NCBI GenBank assembly: GCA_036244855.1
Contig: BQKZ01001487.1
Span: 34,425 to 98,424, forward strand
Length of the DNA: 64,000 bases
Reading direction: 5' to 3'
Source: Temnopleurus reevesii
Lineage: Eukaryota > Echinodermata > Echinoidea > Temnopleuroida > Temnopleuridae
A program made the translations under genes and the position numbers. Of the stretch, positions 1-13,489 are shown in pieces. The notes below the pieces were generated by a model. That model saw only the letters and a program-made list of their open reading frames with translations, had not been told where the DNA came from and made no database searches. Position 1 is the first letter of the stretch. Each line of letters opens with the position of its first letter.

Positions 1-2272
1 TTCTTTATAATTTTGATCCATCCGTATCTTTTTGCAGATCACACTGCATTTCTTTACCTATGCTCACTGAAGGTAGTGCCGTAGGCATTATCATTTATGA
101 AAAGCTCAAGATCTCTTAGATTGTGTGAAATCTTAATTTTGAACTTTATTCATTTAGTCAGGGGTTTTCTGCGTTTATTCTGTCATCTTTCTTTCTTTCT
201 CCATCATCCTCTCTCCTTTTCCATTGGCAAATCTGTAGTGTTTTTCTTCCATTCGATTCTGTTTCATCCCTCCGTCGCTCTCACACTCGCTGGCTGTCCA
301 CCGTCCTCCCCTGTCTTTCTTTGCTCCCAATGCACATGTGATTGATAGGCCCTTGTCTTCGTCTAATGACTCTGTGGCATCTAATGGAGTATTACTGCAG
401 CCACTTCTCCCGTCCCGTTCTCATTGACCCATTCTCATTGACTCAAAGTCCTTCCCGCTCACAACATCCCCTGCTTTACACATCACCTAATGGACATTGC
501 GTATATCCACGCCCGAACCATTTGTGCCAAATTGCAGTTTGAACCGGACGGGGTGCAGTGATAAATGCCCTTTAAATGATTAACAAATCATTCTAATGGT
601 AGAGAGTAGGACATAGGAGCGATATAAATGCCTCACCCTCCGCGCTACAAGTGCTACTTACGATACATTCTGGAAATATATACACGTTTTCTTCATCCAG
701 GACTCTTCTGAGCTGCTAGTAAATATGGGCCATCCACTCTGAAAAAAAAACTTTTTTCCAGCTAAAAATTGACCAACAGAATGAAAATACAGTTATTGAG
801 AACCAAAAAGTATCATTTTTTACTGCTTTTATATCTCAAAGTGTAGTGTTGAGCACCACTCAGCAACGAGTTTGTGCCTAGGACGTTTGTCAGTGTGAAC
901 GTTACCCAAACACTCTGCGCAAGCTTCCCTCCCTATACTGTCCGTGCATACATTACCCATCCAGTGCAGTCATTACTACAAATTCTACACATCTAACTGC
1001 CTAATTTACCTTAATTTTTGATGAGTTTCCTCTGTTTACTAGGCCCATCACGTTAGTCACGCATCGGCCAAGTGAATAATTCATCAATAATTTGCACACC
1101 CTTTTGACGCAATTTTCGTTATTTCTTTTCCCAGATTATTTCATAAGCAGACATTAATATTGATGCTTTGATTAACCGATTATGACTGCCAGAATCTTAT
1201 CAAAATGAAGAAAGGATTTCTCAGTATTGAATAGGAGCGACACATGTTCAAATTTCCAAGTATTTTCGGTTGTCTGTAAATATGCTATTTGAAATTGTTT
1301 CATGCTCTTTGTCCACCTCAAAGGAAAGTTCAACGACTCACTTTTATGTAATAATTTCTTCCAATGTGTTCAACCAGCCAATAGATATAATCTGAATTAG
1401 CATAAAATGTTACATTATCTTTTCAACAAATTATGATGCCTGATAATCCACTGATGGTAATCAATAATATTTATTTATTGGAATGTTTTTTAAGAATTTT
1501 TTTGCTGGACCTTTCGAGATGTCCCCCTATTCATATTAAATCAGATATCTATTAATTAGTAAGGACTTTTGATTGACCTATTTCAAAATATTTTTATGTA
1601 AGTAATCAATGGCTAGACAACTGTGTTACCCAATGAAAAATGCACAAGCCGAAATAAAAGTAAAACAAATCATATGCACATATTGTGAATTGTTTCCTTT
1701 GTCACAATTTTCTCAACATATCCACCCTATTTCCTAATTTGGTCAAGGTGAAAGTGTGTCGTTTCATTGATGCCATCAGCACAAAGAAAATAGGAAAATA
1801 ACGCAGCAATATAAACAGATTTTCAGTCATTTTTATGATTTAAGATTTGCATATATGAAAGTGAAGGTAAAGTACAACAATTTCATGATTAATCATGAAT
1901 CCCGTACTGAAAGTGACACATAAAATTTTATCATACATAATTCTTATCATATATAATTCTTACAATCTTTTCCCCAGCATTATCAATATTCAGCTAAAGA
2001 AAATTGATACTGTGATTGGAATATTATTCATTGTCTTGTCAACAACTGGTATTATTGTAATATAATATTTCATTATGAAAACAAATGATTAATTAAAGTG
2101 AAAAAGATCCAACTTTCATGATTTGATTTGTTTCCATTCATGATATGATTTGTTTGCATTCATGATTATGTATTCTTACATTACATCACATTTTCCAGCA
2201 AGATGTGATCTAAAATATTGAATTCACCTAGCTTTTCTTTTAACTCACAAAAATCCAATTTTCTCATTACAG
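1..2272 (+). other. Upstream intron (3' part) of the MEIS-class gene
   Basis: AT-rich non-coding sequence ending in a polypyrimidine-containing acceptor (ttctcattacag) at 2272. I looked for the N-terminal MEIS domain (the HLLELEKVHELCDNFC-type block of the family) and did not find it here, so the earlier exons must lie outside the window. Short open frames near 97-542 show no recognisable protein. A local direct repeat around 2117-2167 ('catgatttgatttgtt' then 'catgatatgatttgtt') is the only repeat noted close to the acceptor. Confidence 0.75.
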
Positions 2273-2468
2273 TCATCACAATCTGGTAGCCAGAATCCAG
2301 TCCACACCCCTCTGGTAGGCGGGGGAGGCGGAGGAGGGGGCGGAGGACCCAACTCGGTTGGGTACGGCCCTCCTGATGATCTGCAGTCCAACCCCGGTTC
2401 AGACCCACCCCCTCTCACCAACGTGATGTCATCATTACATGGAGGAGGAGATAACGGCAGTGAAACAG
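2273..2468 (+). CDS. Meis: MEIS-class homeobox gene, linker exon (Ser/Gly/Pro-rich)
   Basis: Internal coding exon of 196 nt, phase 0 in and phase 1 out, between acceptor ...cattacag and donor gtgagt. It encodes 65 residues beginning SSQSGSQNPVHTPLV, then ten consecutive glycines, a PNSVGYGPPDDLQSNPGSDPP stretch, and MSSLHGGGDNGSET. The last codon is completed as Asp by the next exon. In vertebrate MEIS proteins the equivalent place, between the PBC-binding MEIS domain and the homeodomain, is a poorly conserved Ser/Gly/Pro linker ending in a SGDNSSEQGDGLDNS-like motif, and DNGSETGDGGLENS here aligns with it. The linker is thought to be flexible and disordered. The identity rests on this motif and on phase agreement with the downstream homeodomain exon 30 kb away. 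The opposite strand is also open across this exon, which I take as a composition effect of the GGN/CCN codons. Confidence 0.85.
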
Positions 2469-4362
2469 GTGAGTCTTGGTTGTCATGGTGATGGAGGAAG
2501 GGTGTGGTCACTGCTATTTGATGATTGGTGTTTGTACAGAATGTTGTCCAACTTTAGATGATCCAGTAACAGAGAAAATGCCAAATTTTTACCAAAAACA
2601 GTACATTTTTTGCTATGAAAAGTTAATATTGAGGTTTGTTTTATACCAGTTATCAACATATTGCTATTGAAACTAGGGAGCAATCAATTGAAGTGATTTC
2701 AACCAGTAACTTCTTTCTAAATTTTGTAAGCTCCTTGTGACACCTCGTAGCATCGATGTTTGAAAGAGTCATTTCAATCAGCTGAGGAATGAGGGTAGAG
2801 GTATGACATTTTAATCAACTTGTCTCTTTTATCATTGTATAAGGTCAAAGAAAATTACAAAGTGTAACACCCTCACATATATTCATCATTATATATACAT
2901 ATCTGTATGTATTAGGAAAAAAATGAATTGCGATATCAGGAAAAGAATAGCCAGAAGCAACTGTTGTAATCAAATAGGTTAATTAAAAAGGGTAAACAGA
3001 TGTAATTATGAAGCAAATCCTTGAGTCAACATAATAGTATATCATTATATTGATTTGTTGTTGTAACAGAGAACATAATCATGTATCTACCTCACTGAAT
3101 GCTTAGACGACCGTTTCTGCAAGAATAATTCTTATTTACTTGAATGGTATCCCAATTAATCCATAATTTACAAACTGCATATATGTGATATATTACGTAT
3201 GGTATTGTTGTAGGAATAGTAGAATCCCAAATATTGGAGGTCGTGTAAGACAAGCGACAGAAATTCATTTTTTCCTAAGTCCTCATTTTTTTTTTGCCTC
3301 GCCCATGAACTGGATAATGGGGTAAGGAATGATTACTATACACTAAGGTTAACAATCTCACCATCAAAACCAATTGCTTTTATTCTAATTCCCTCCCCCA
3401 TTTAGTTATTATATCGTGTACTGATTGTTCACGATTATGCATTCTTGTTTAGTCAAGATACATAATTAAGGGCATCTTTTGAATTTTAAATGTGGGCAAT
3501 TTAAAATTCTTGAATATGTTAAATTGTTGATTTTTATTATACATCTCATATATTCCATGCATAATACATTTGAAATATCCTAAAATATATTTTATATAGT
3601 TTAGTAGGGCTGTGGGCTTACTCTATTTCTTTTTAATGCATTTGAATTTATAAGTTCTCGGTCGATCAGATGTGAGCAAAAGTAGATTTATGTAGGAAGA
3701 CTGAATGAATATATTTTCTGAACAGGTAATTTTACACATATCTATTCCTGGCAAGTAGATTTTAAAACGTTTCCTTCAGTAAACAAAAAATGAACTATGC
3801 ATTTGATTTAATGTTCATTTTGGTTATCCCATTGTATCGTCTTACATTTTAGAGCTGATTTCTTTCAAAGCCAATGTTTGACCATTACATAAACTTGAGC
3901 AGATTCACTGAATTTCAGACATATTTGCACATAGGAGTTTTTTTTTCATGTTTTGAAAAGCTATCATACACTCCATATCGGTACATCATAAATGAACAAT
4001 TTCTGAAATTCGTGGTCATGAAATAAGTGAAAATAAAACCCCTTCAAAAATCTCAGTTTACGCAGTGTTACAATCAATTGATATGAATTACTGAGAAATA
4101 ATTATTGAAACATTTGTAAATTATTGATTAATTACAATATTTGATGATAGCTTTGTACATTGGTACAGATGGCTATCAGTATAAAATGTTGGATATATCA
4201 TGGCAGGTCGTGCATTGTCAATTTTTCCTGGTTGAAGACTATTCATGATGAGCGTGTCTTGAAGATGATGCAGTTGTCTTGAGTCACTCGGCGATGAAGC
4301 GTCCGTCCATCAATCATGCCCCCCTCACGACTCCCAGGGGTGTGGGCCCAGTTAATGAGCAT

Positions 4363-4820
4363 GCATGGTGGAGCATCATATAATACCAATCCTCTGCGAC
4401 TACTACTACTACTGTGGATAGTAAACAGAAATTTCACACAGTACTGGCCATGGCTATTACTCTTGAGAATGATTCACCCTGGCCCAATACTTCTCCCTCC
4501 CCCAATAGTCAATGAACATGTATAGTAAGCCTGTATTACGTAGGGATATGTGCAAGTAGTTATTCTGTTTTTCTTGTGAGAAAAGCATTGTTTATTTGTA
4601 TAATCCCTTCCTTCATGGAGCTACATGCATGGAGGAACCCCATGTTACATAAGCCTTCTTTATTTTGAGAACCCCCTTCGTCATGGAGAAACTTGCATGG
4701 AGGTGTTCCAGCAGATCTGTTGCGGCTCTTATGAACTTACTGGTGGGGCTGCATCATATAATACCAGTAATGTCACATACTACTGTAGCCGCAGCTATTG
4801 TAGAGAATGCTCCACCATGC
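4363..4820. repeat. Region bounded by a 14-bp exact inverted repeat, with an internal direct duplication
   Basis: gcatggtggagcat at 4363-4376 is exactly reverse-complemented at 4807-4820 (atgctccaccatgc). In addition, gcatcatataatacca at 4373-4388 recurs in direct orientation at 4751-4766, in both cases just after a tggtgg word. The right end abuts the start of the TAC/TCT minisatellite. This may be a decayed short mobile element or a product of local duplication. I found no coding capacity and no clear target-site duplication. Confidence 0.45.
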
Positions 4821-6000
4821 CCCACATCTACTATTTCTACATCTACTACTGCTACATGTACTATTCTAGGTCTACTACTGCTTCAACTACTACTTGAACA
4901 TATACTACTTCTACATCTACTTTGTCTACATCTACTACTTTTACATCTACTACTTTTACATCTACTACTTTTACATACTACTTTTACATCTACTACTTCC
5001 ACATCTACTACTTTTACATCTACTTCTACATCTACTAATTCTACATCTACTAATTCTACATCTACTACTTCTACATCTACTACTTCTATATCAAATACTT
5101 CTACGTTTACTACTTCTTCGTCTACTGCTCCTACATCTGCTACTTCTGCATCTACTACTTCTACGTCAAATACTTCTACATCTACTACTTCTATGTCTAC
5201 TACTTATATGTTTACTTCTTCTATATTCACGACTTCTACATCTACTACTTCTACATCTACTACTTCTACATCTACTACTTCTTCATCTACTACTTCTACA
5301 TCTACTTTGTCTACATCTACTACTTTTACATCTACTACTTTTACATACTACTTTTACATCTACTACTTCCACATCTACTACTTTTACATGTACTTCTACA
5401 TCTACAAATTTTACATCTACTAATTCTACATCTACTACTTCTACATCTACTACTTCTATATCAAATACTTCTATGTTTACTACTTCTTCGTCTACTGCTT
5501 CTACATCTGCTACTTCTGCATCTACTACTTCTACGTCAACTACTTCTACATCTACTACTTCTACATCAACTACTTCTACATCTACTACTTATACATCTAC
5601 TACTGCTACATCTGCTACTTCTACATCTACTACTGCTACCTCTACTACTGCTACGTGTACTACTTCTACATCTACCATTTCTACGTTTACTACTTTTTCG
5701 TCTACTACTTCTACATCGACTGCTCCTACATCAACTACTTCAACGTCTACTACTTCTACATCTACTACTTTTACGTCTATCACTTCTACCTCTAATGCTG
5801 CTATGTCTGCTACATCTACTATTGCTTCTATATCTACTACTACCACTTCCACTATGTTGTCTACTGCTTCTACTTTTACCACTGCTCTGTCTAAAACTAC
5901 ACTAATTACTACTTCTACATCTACTACTTGTACATTTACTTTTTCTGCATCTAATACTTTGACATATACTCCTTCTACGTCCACTACTTCTACTTCCTCC
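4821..6000 (+). repeat. 15-bp minisatellite (ctactacttctacat)n, about 1.2 kb, with higher-order duplication
   Basis: Degenerate tandem array built on triplets TAC/TCT/ACT, with a basic unit of about 15 bp (ctactacttctacat). A larger unit is also visible: the variant string starting tttgtctacatctactactt occurs at 4921 and again at 5306, a period of 385 bp, and the same order of variants (dropped base before 'tactacttttac', 'ttccac', 'tctaatt', 'tatcaaatac', 'gtctactgct') follows in both. Because the unit is a multiple of three, both strands stay open for hundreds of codons and would read as Thr/Ser-, Leu/Tyr- or Val/Asp-rich low-complexity peptide. There is no start context, splice evidence or signal peptide, so I treat it as intronic repeat rather than a mucin-like gene. 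A diluted tail continues to about 6110. Confidence 0.85.
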
Positions 6001-9000
6001 ATTTTGAATTTCCCTTACATCTGTTTCCTCTCTGTCAATTTCTTGTCTTTCTGTTAGTACTTCTGCTTCTACTACTGCTTCTATTTCTTCTATTTCTTGT
6101 CATTCTAATTTTTATTCTTATATTCCTAAATCCACAGCTACTTCTTTTTTCCTGTAACTTTTTATGCATACCTGTTTTAGGCACATGGCAAGATGAGAGG
6201 CAGTGACAAGACTTTGAACTTCGTCTTGATTAATCAAAGTAGGGCAAAAAACTTGAGAAAAGTAAAACCGTAGAGTGCATTAAGTTAAGCCTCTTTCAAA
6301 AAGAAGATCCATCATCTTGGCCAAATAGAGCAACCACCAACCCACACTTCAACTAAACATAATTGTTGACTTGCTCTATTTTCAAAAGGTCTACATTTGT
6401 GTATGTCCTCTATAGCACTACCTAATTTGTCAAGTGGAATTAGGTATAGGATTTCCACGCCAAGTGTCTTTGATTCCTTTTATATCTCCTTGATTTTGTC
6501 CATTGGGTTGTTTCATTTTCTTTTTTGTCTGTGTATTGATTATCTATTTTTATATATTTCGCTTGGTTGTTGGGTCTTCCTATTTATTTTATTTGCCAGA
6601 TTTTTTTAAAATTTGAAATGCTGCTGTTCCATCTTCAATAAAGAATTGTTGTGATCTCTCTATCACTCAACATAGTTTTTCTAGGAATACAAAAACATCC
6701 TTTAAAAACTGGGAGGGAGAGTGATGAAGTGAGAATTGGTTACTTTGAAGTCTCCCAGGTAGATAAGTTCCTTCAGCTCGATGTTGTGTCTGCGGTTGCT
6801 AGGGCAATTTAAGTCAACATTTTGCCAGAAGGATTGTAACCTTCGGCAGTGCCACGTCCAGTTTCCTCCGATCGTTGGCAGAAGTTTTGCGTTGCTATGT
6901 GCTGTTGCGGTCAACACAGGTGTGCTTCAGTATGATGAGCCCAGAAATAAAGGAGTTTAGAGTGCATGGGGGAAACCACCATGGAATGCCTCAACAAAGA
7001 TTGATAGGTGGGACTGAAATTACCAATTAATCATTAAGTGCAGGTGTATAAAGTCATTATTCTAAGTGTTTGGCAGGGTAGTAACAAAGCTTGGAAGATT
7101 TTTGATGAGATGAGGACAAATTATTGCTATTACAATATTACAAACATTAATTTGTACTGTTATTTTTAATTTCTTTATACCAGTTGTAGATTATATTGTT
7201 TCTTTAATATTTTTGCTGTAGCTTTTCAAATTATTTTTGTTCATCAATCTGGAATTAAACGTATTTAGTTAAATATTTAGATCAATCCAATATTAATTTT
7301 TAACCTATAAATGTAGACTGCTCCAAATAATGTATACGCAACCATCGGATATAGAACATAGACTCTCCAGATGAAATCCAAAGTTGCGCTGCGTACTGCG
7401 GACTTTTTTCTGTAATATGGTGAATTGTGACTGGGGTCTCCGCTATACAGTATTATTGTGTGGATACAGTGTACATAGCATAGTTTAGAGAGCATTGGGT
7501 AAATGTTTTAATGACAAAAGCATCTCCATGGCACTGAACCCCAGGAAGAATAGACGAGGGGAAAGGAAATGGGGAAATGATGAGTAGAAAAAAAAGGTCT
7601 GTGTTCCCCTCGCCGTGACCTGAAATAACCTGGCACATGAGTAGAAGTTCAAATGGTTGACGATTTGATGAATAATCAAAAGTATTATATTACAGGTTTT
7701 TTACATATTGAGCTTTTGTCTTCTTGACTCGAAAGACATTGTGTAACATTGTGGTTGTGCAGTGTAAAAATTTCTCAAATCAAGCTGCCTGTCTTATCTA
7801 ATTATATTCAGATATATGAAAAGTCAACATAGGATACAATAAAAAGAAAGTTACACATAAACAATCAAGATAAAAGTGTCTGAAAATGGAATTATGCACA
7901 TTGCATCAATGTCATGCAAACTCTCTTTCTCCTCCTCTCACTTATATGTGGTCGAGTTCATAGGAACGTGTAGTTAATGCATTCTGGACTTATGAAATAA
8001 TGCGGTTTCTGATCCTTTTTTCCACTAACATCGGAGTGTCAAATGAAAAAGGGGTTGTCTACTGACCACTCTTATGCAAAAAATTCATATTTGACAAAAA
8101 GGCAGATACTGCGTTTTTCCTGAGGGCGGAGGGGGGGGGGCAAAAAAAGAGTCAATGTTATTCTATAACATTCATTCTGTATTCTAAAGCTACATTCATT
8201 GTGTCTAGCATATGGAAAGTGGACTTTGGGTAAATCCCATGATGATATTGAAAAACTCCTCCAATCATAAATGCTTTCTGGTCACCAATGCCCGTTGCAG
8301 TTGAGACCTTTTAGCTCTTAATTCTCAATTATGATACCCCTTTTTCCTCCTTATTTCTAATCTATGTCCTTCCTTGTTCCACCATCTTCTTGCGATTCTT
8401 ATAGTATCTTGATTTCTTCCGCCATATTTCCCTCTATGGCCAGCTTTTTTTTCATCTTGGTTGCAGTCTTAGTTTCTCTGGCCCAGTGAAGCGTGGCTGC
8501 TACGCATGGCTGTTCGTCGGCCTGGCTTGTTCATTATTGATAACGCAGGCACTTACAAGAAAATTGCTTGCTTCTGGTGTCCTAAAATCAGCATAATTAC
8601 CGTCTTATGATATGAAATCTGACTTTGTTGTGTTTAATGAGCATTGTCTATGAAATGCCTTATGGGTTATTTAAAATGCCATTTGTGATTCCCCGTATTG
8701 GATTCTAATACCCTATTAATGCCTTCTGTCGTTATTTGAATGATGTTCAATGTGTCGCGTATTCTTGGAATATCTCTGTATAGTTTAGATACCTTCTGTT
8801 GGATATCACATTTCATGTATTTAAGGACTATAAATGGAATAGAATATGTGCTATTATGATTGTATGATTTTGGAATACCACTGTTCATCTAATGACAATA
8901 CATTCTAAGCATTGTTGCACTTATTCCAAGTAAGCAATTCACATTTTTCTAAGGCAGCACCTATTTCAAAAAAACGATGAAAGAAATAAATAAAAATATC

Positions 9001-9375
9001 AAATTCTGAAGGGGAAGAGTTGTGTATTTTTTTCCATTGATTGTAATTTCCTTTTTAAAGGTAGAATACTTCTTTTGCAACCTAAAATTTAACTTTCCAA
9101 GATTGTTGTGTTATGTTGAAGAGTACTAAATGTTAGAACTTATCACCAATCAATTAAGCACAAAGATTGGTCATAATAGGCGCATTTATAGTTATTCCAA
9201 TAATAATTCTTTTATTCGGGCCTCGAACTAATGGACCGTGCGTTCAAAATTCAAAACAGCTGTTAACCTCTCGTTGACCAATAGCGCAAGAGTCTCTCTC
9301 AGTGCGTATTCCGCATGGTTTGGTAGTGTATTGAAGTGCGCACTGTATGTGCTCTTATCTTTTGTGTGTGTGTGT

Positions 9376-9407
9376 GGTACCGTAATACGCTAGGAGTATC
9401 GCGATAC
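9376..9407. other. CpG-containing palindromes (GGTACC and GTATCGCGATAC)
   Basis: A 12-bp perfect palindrome GTATCGCGATAC lies at 9396-9407, just after GGTACC at 9377-9382 and a (GT)n run. It sits in a stretch (9210-9420) that is richer in CpG than its surroundings and also holds aacagctgtt, another perfect 10-bp palindrome. No known site is assigned. Confidence 0.35.
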
Positions 9408-9622
9408 CGTTGGTGTCAACATTAATTATGATAGAATAGATTTTTATTTCAATTAAATATTTTGGACTACATTCAACCAAAATACTTAATAGAGGTCATT
9501 ATTTTGGCATATCTGAGGTACACAACAAGTTGTAAGCATAACCGTATTGTGTGCAAATGTAGTTTTCTACCTTTAAAAACTCAGGTCAATAGAAAATAGG
9601 GTTGGGAAAGAGGTGGGTAAGG

Positions 9623-10600
9623 GGGGGGGGGGCAGTGTGAAAAACTATGGCAGCTTAAGCCTATCAATGAATGCATCAAAATAAATATCACAATTGCATA
9701 CATGTGGAGGTACCTCCAATGCAGACAAAATTTTATATCTTTCTTTAATAGATACTCCCTAGATAAAATGAACTTCAAAAGGTTTTTAATGGCGGGGGCT
9801 TGGTGCGCTCGGGATAATTTAGCAGTAAACACAAATGAGAGTTACAACAGCTGAACGAGGCTAGGCGAGGTTAGTGGACGGAGTTCATGCAACTTTGATT
9901 GGCCTACCCTCAGCTAGTCTGCAAGAAGAGACCAAATTCCAATTAGGTTTGTACGCACCTCCTATTGAGTATATCTGTGTCTGGAGAGGTAGACTACACA
10001 GCAATTCCCGTCTCCTAGAGCAGAAAGGAGTAGGAACGGTCTGCCTATTCAGACTTGGTTCTTCCTACGTGTAGGCCACACTGTACAAACTACCTGCATC
10101 GGGTCTAGGCCTGAAGACTAACCCTCTGTATCTGATTATGTGTGGGACTCGCTGGATTGCACTTGGTGGGATCGTTCTCTAATTAAGCGTTGTCACGGTT
10201 ACTGCTTATGTCTGATTTGGTCTTCTGCAATAACTTCATCGTAGGGTGTGTATCAGGTGTAGAACTTTCAAGATGTCGGAAGGTAATAACCGATTTTAGA
10301 ATAGAATTTGATATCCTCGTGTTATAAGCCTACACTTAAAAAAAATTTCCTACATATCTCCTCAATGAAAGTGTGTAGACACATGATCATGAACAGATTA
10401 ATTCATGAATACTGGGGACAAAATAATATTTTCGCGTTATGTGAAATAAGGGTGCCTACTTTAAGGGTTCTTGGAAATTATATTTGATGTCATGTATCAT
10501 TTTTTAGATTAAATTTGCGATTTTCAAAGAGGGTGGCATAGGTAAAAAATTGAGTGTAAGTATGAAACAAATGTTTTAACAATTTTTTTGCAAAATTTGG
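9623..10600. repeat. Dispersed 978-bp repeat, copy 1
   Basis: From the poly-G run through 'gcaaaatttgg' this block matches 23795-24772 along its whole length. By eye, the first ~640 bp (to about 10265) differ at only two or three sites, for example gagagg versus gaaagg and ctcgct versus ctagct. The last ~340 bp differ at several dozen positions with small indels. Both copies contain the same 66-codon open frame (GTG-initiated, at 9874), which I do not recognise. No RT, integrase or transposase motif, no terminal repeat and no A/B-box promoter was seen. It may be part of a larger element, a segmental duplication, or an allelic duplicate produced by assembly. Confidence 0.85.
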
Positions 10601-13489
10601 ATCTTAAAATCTCCTCATTCCGAAAAGCAATTAAGAGCATTTTAATTAGAAAGGACCCCTCATTAGCAGTGTATGGAATTCATTGGTTGGCATTTCTATG
10701 CTGAGAAAGTCCACCTTTGTGAAATGTAAACTACAAAAACTATTTTTAAATGATCCAAATATCCCCATGCAAAGTTTTGGGTCATTGCATACAGGGCAAA
10801 CATGTGGAGTTTGGATGTAGTCTCGTGTCACATTTTGAAAAAGCATTGTTGCAGAAATAGAAAAATGATCTTCAAGTCATCTGATGCAATAAACACCACT
10901 TGGGAGAAATGCAGACGAACCTGCGAGGGAGCAAACGCCACGAGAATGACCTTTCAGCGACCCATTTCTTAATCTTCTTCTCCTTTTTTTTCTTCTCCCT
11001 CTCTACTCTGCGGTGGTGATGCCCAAAACATCTGCCCGGCATTTCTTGCATCCTTGTTTGCGATGGTTTGTAAGTGGAGCAGTGCAGATATTACATGGGG
11101 GTGACAACACCACGTATTTACTACACACGACAAAAACAATGGCAGATGTTAATGCGCACTGCAACACAAGACCAGACAGTTCGCAATACGAGATTGTCTG
11201 ACAAATGTTTTCTAGCTCTGGAGGGGAGTAAAATTTAAACTGATATCTCTTTTTCTGGATGCTGAATATTTTTCGCTAGCCTCAGGCAATTCCGCACACC
11301 ATTGTACACTTGAAAACTGCGAACAGAAGATAGATTTATTTGATTTTTCTTTAACTTGTTTCTTTGTATCTATTTCAATCTGTATTGTGTAAGTTATGTT
11401 AGACAATTTATGCAAAATATTTCATCCAACTTTTCATCTCCCATTCTCTTCTTATTTGGTTTTCATGGCTAGCTGATCTATTTTATTCCTTCTTCTTAAC
11501 TCTTTATATATCTAATTCAATTCTGCAATCTTATTATGTAATATCAGAGAATTTATGCACAATATTTCATCCTACTTTTCAGCTTTCGTTCGCTTCTTCT
11601 TTGGTTGTCAAGGCTAGATGATTTATTTTAGTTGACAAATATATCCCAATATGGCTATGAAAGCTTATAATTTCAGCTATATTCTGTTAAATAAGGCCAA
11701 AAAATGTATTCCCTTGCTGTTAGATCCCTTTATCAATAACCATGCATTGTAACAATTAGCGTAACAATTAATATCTCCCATGAAAGCATATTATTCATAT
11801 ATTCATTCATTTTATTCAGTTTTTCCACAATTTATACCGTTTTGGAGTCATGTGTCAACTTCTGATTAGCATTTTCTCTCCTTTTGCGCAGTGCGTTAGT
11901 AATTCTCAATAGAATGGTAATTTATTCAACACATTTACAATGAACTCATCAATCACTTCTGATGCATGTGTATCCTTAATGTCGTAGAGTGAGCATATTA
12001 AGTGCTGTCGGCTTCTGGCTTTCCTTCGCCTGCAGAGGGGTAATGGTGGAAGAGGAATAATGCTAAGTAATATGTATGCAAAAGTAGAAAAAAATAGATA
12101 AATAAAATGCTTGAGAAACAAAATATAGAATAATTTTTTGTTCGTTATGCTCAATCCGTTAAAAAGCTATGTTGAAATTCTTACAGAAAACCCAGATATT
12201 ATGTAATAAGAATTTTTACTTGCAAAGAATATAAACATTATCAAAACGTTGTCTTGTGGTGTTATATGTTTAAACAAAATGTACAAATGGTCTCATTTAA
12301 AATACTCTTAGAATTACCCTTACAGTAAAACACTTGGCAGACATTAGGACATTGATTTTATCACACAATATTAAATATAACAAACAATAAGATGCTTTTT
12401 TACCCATTGCACATTTCCAAGAATCCCAAATTTGTTTTAGTCATGCAAAATAAGTTCTCCATTTGAAAGCTGTCGCTAGATTCACCACGTAAAGATAGTT
12501 CCAAAAAGTATAGACCACTACAATAGAAAATGAAAGTAGCTTGATATTTGAGATAACAATTAGGCCTATTCCCTATCTTAAACTATGTGCATATAAACTG
12601 CAATAATGATTTCTACAAATAATAGATTGATGTTAAATGATGCGATAAGAATGGTGATGATGATGATAAATGACTGGAAAGTATGAATGCAGAAAATTGT
12701 CTCTTGATTTACATCGTAAGATGTCTAAGGCAAAGCATACTTCTGTCAAAACTTAGTTATATTAATTGCTTTACTGGAAAGAGGAGACTTGAATACCCCT
12801 GAATTCACTTCACAAAGGGCGCTATGCGTTTTTTCACTTTTTCAACCTTGCATGCATTTTGTAAGGAATTTCCAATTAAAACAGTTGACAAATTTCCCTT
12901 TCTTTAGTTAAGGAATATTGATGTCATGTCTGTTGCAATATGATGTTATATTAACCGATGAGGTTTTCTCTAATAATAGTTCAAATCCTTTGTGGTATTT
13001 TATCATTTCATGCATTCTGCATAGAATTTGTGCTATTATCGTATTACATTTTTGCACATCTGTTTCCCAAATGCCTATCACATGTAAGAGCCACGTCATG
13101 AGACGATGTTATGGGTATTGTAAAAAGTGTTCAGAATTAATCAAAATAAATCGAAATCGAAAGGTATATCGATTGAGCTCTTAATCCATTCCATCAAAGT
13201 AAATTTGTCAGCTTAGTGAAGTATTACATGCAAATCGAACATCTTTTGAGAATAAGACCTCTATTAAATTTCCTGAACTAAACCAAGATCAAATGTTGCC
13301 CTTGAGTGTTTCAAATGGTGTCAATTTAATTCTTGATATCGAGTCAAAATAATGTCTTGAGATGCTCAGGCACTCCATATCAATTGTCTGGACGTACAAA
13401 CGAATCATTCAGAGAAGCTAGGAGAAAATAAGGCATAATTGCTTCTTCTTTTCTCTCTTTTACTTAATCTCTCATAACAAAGCCATCAT

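Noticed and set aside
4665..6057. Thr/Ser-rich open frames of 252 and 387 codons, possible mucin gene
   Set aside because: They coincide exactly with the 15-bp minisatellite. The opposite strand is also open, there is no signal peptide, domain or splice context, and they lie inside a MEIS intron.
9874..10074. 66-codon frame conserved in both 978-bp copies
   Set aside because: The frame starts at GTG and no protein family is recognised. Conservation follows from near-identical DNA, not from codon-level constraint.
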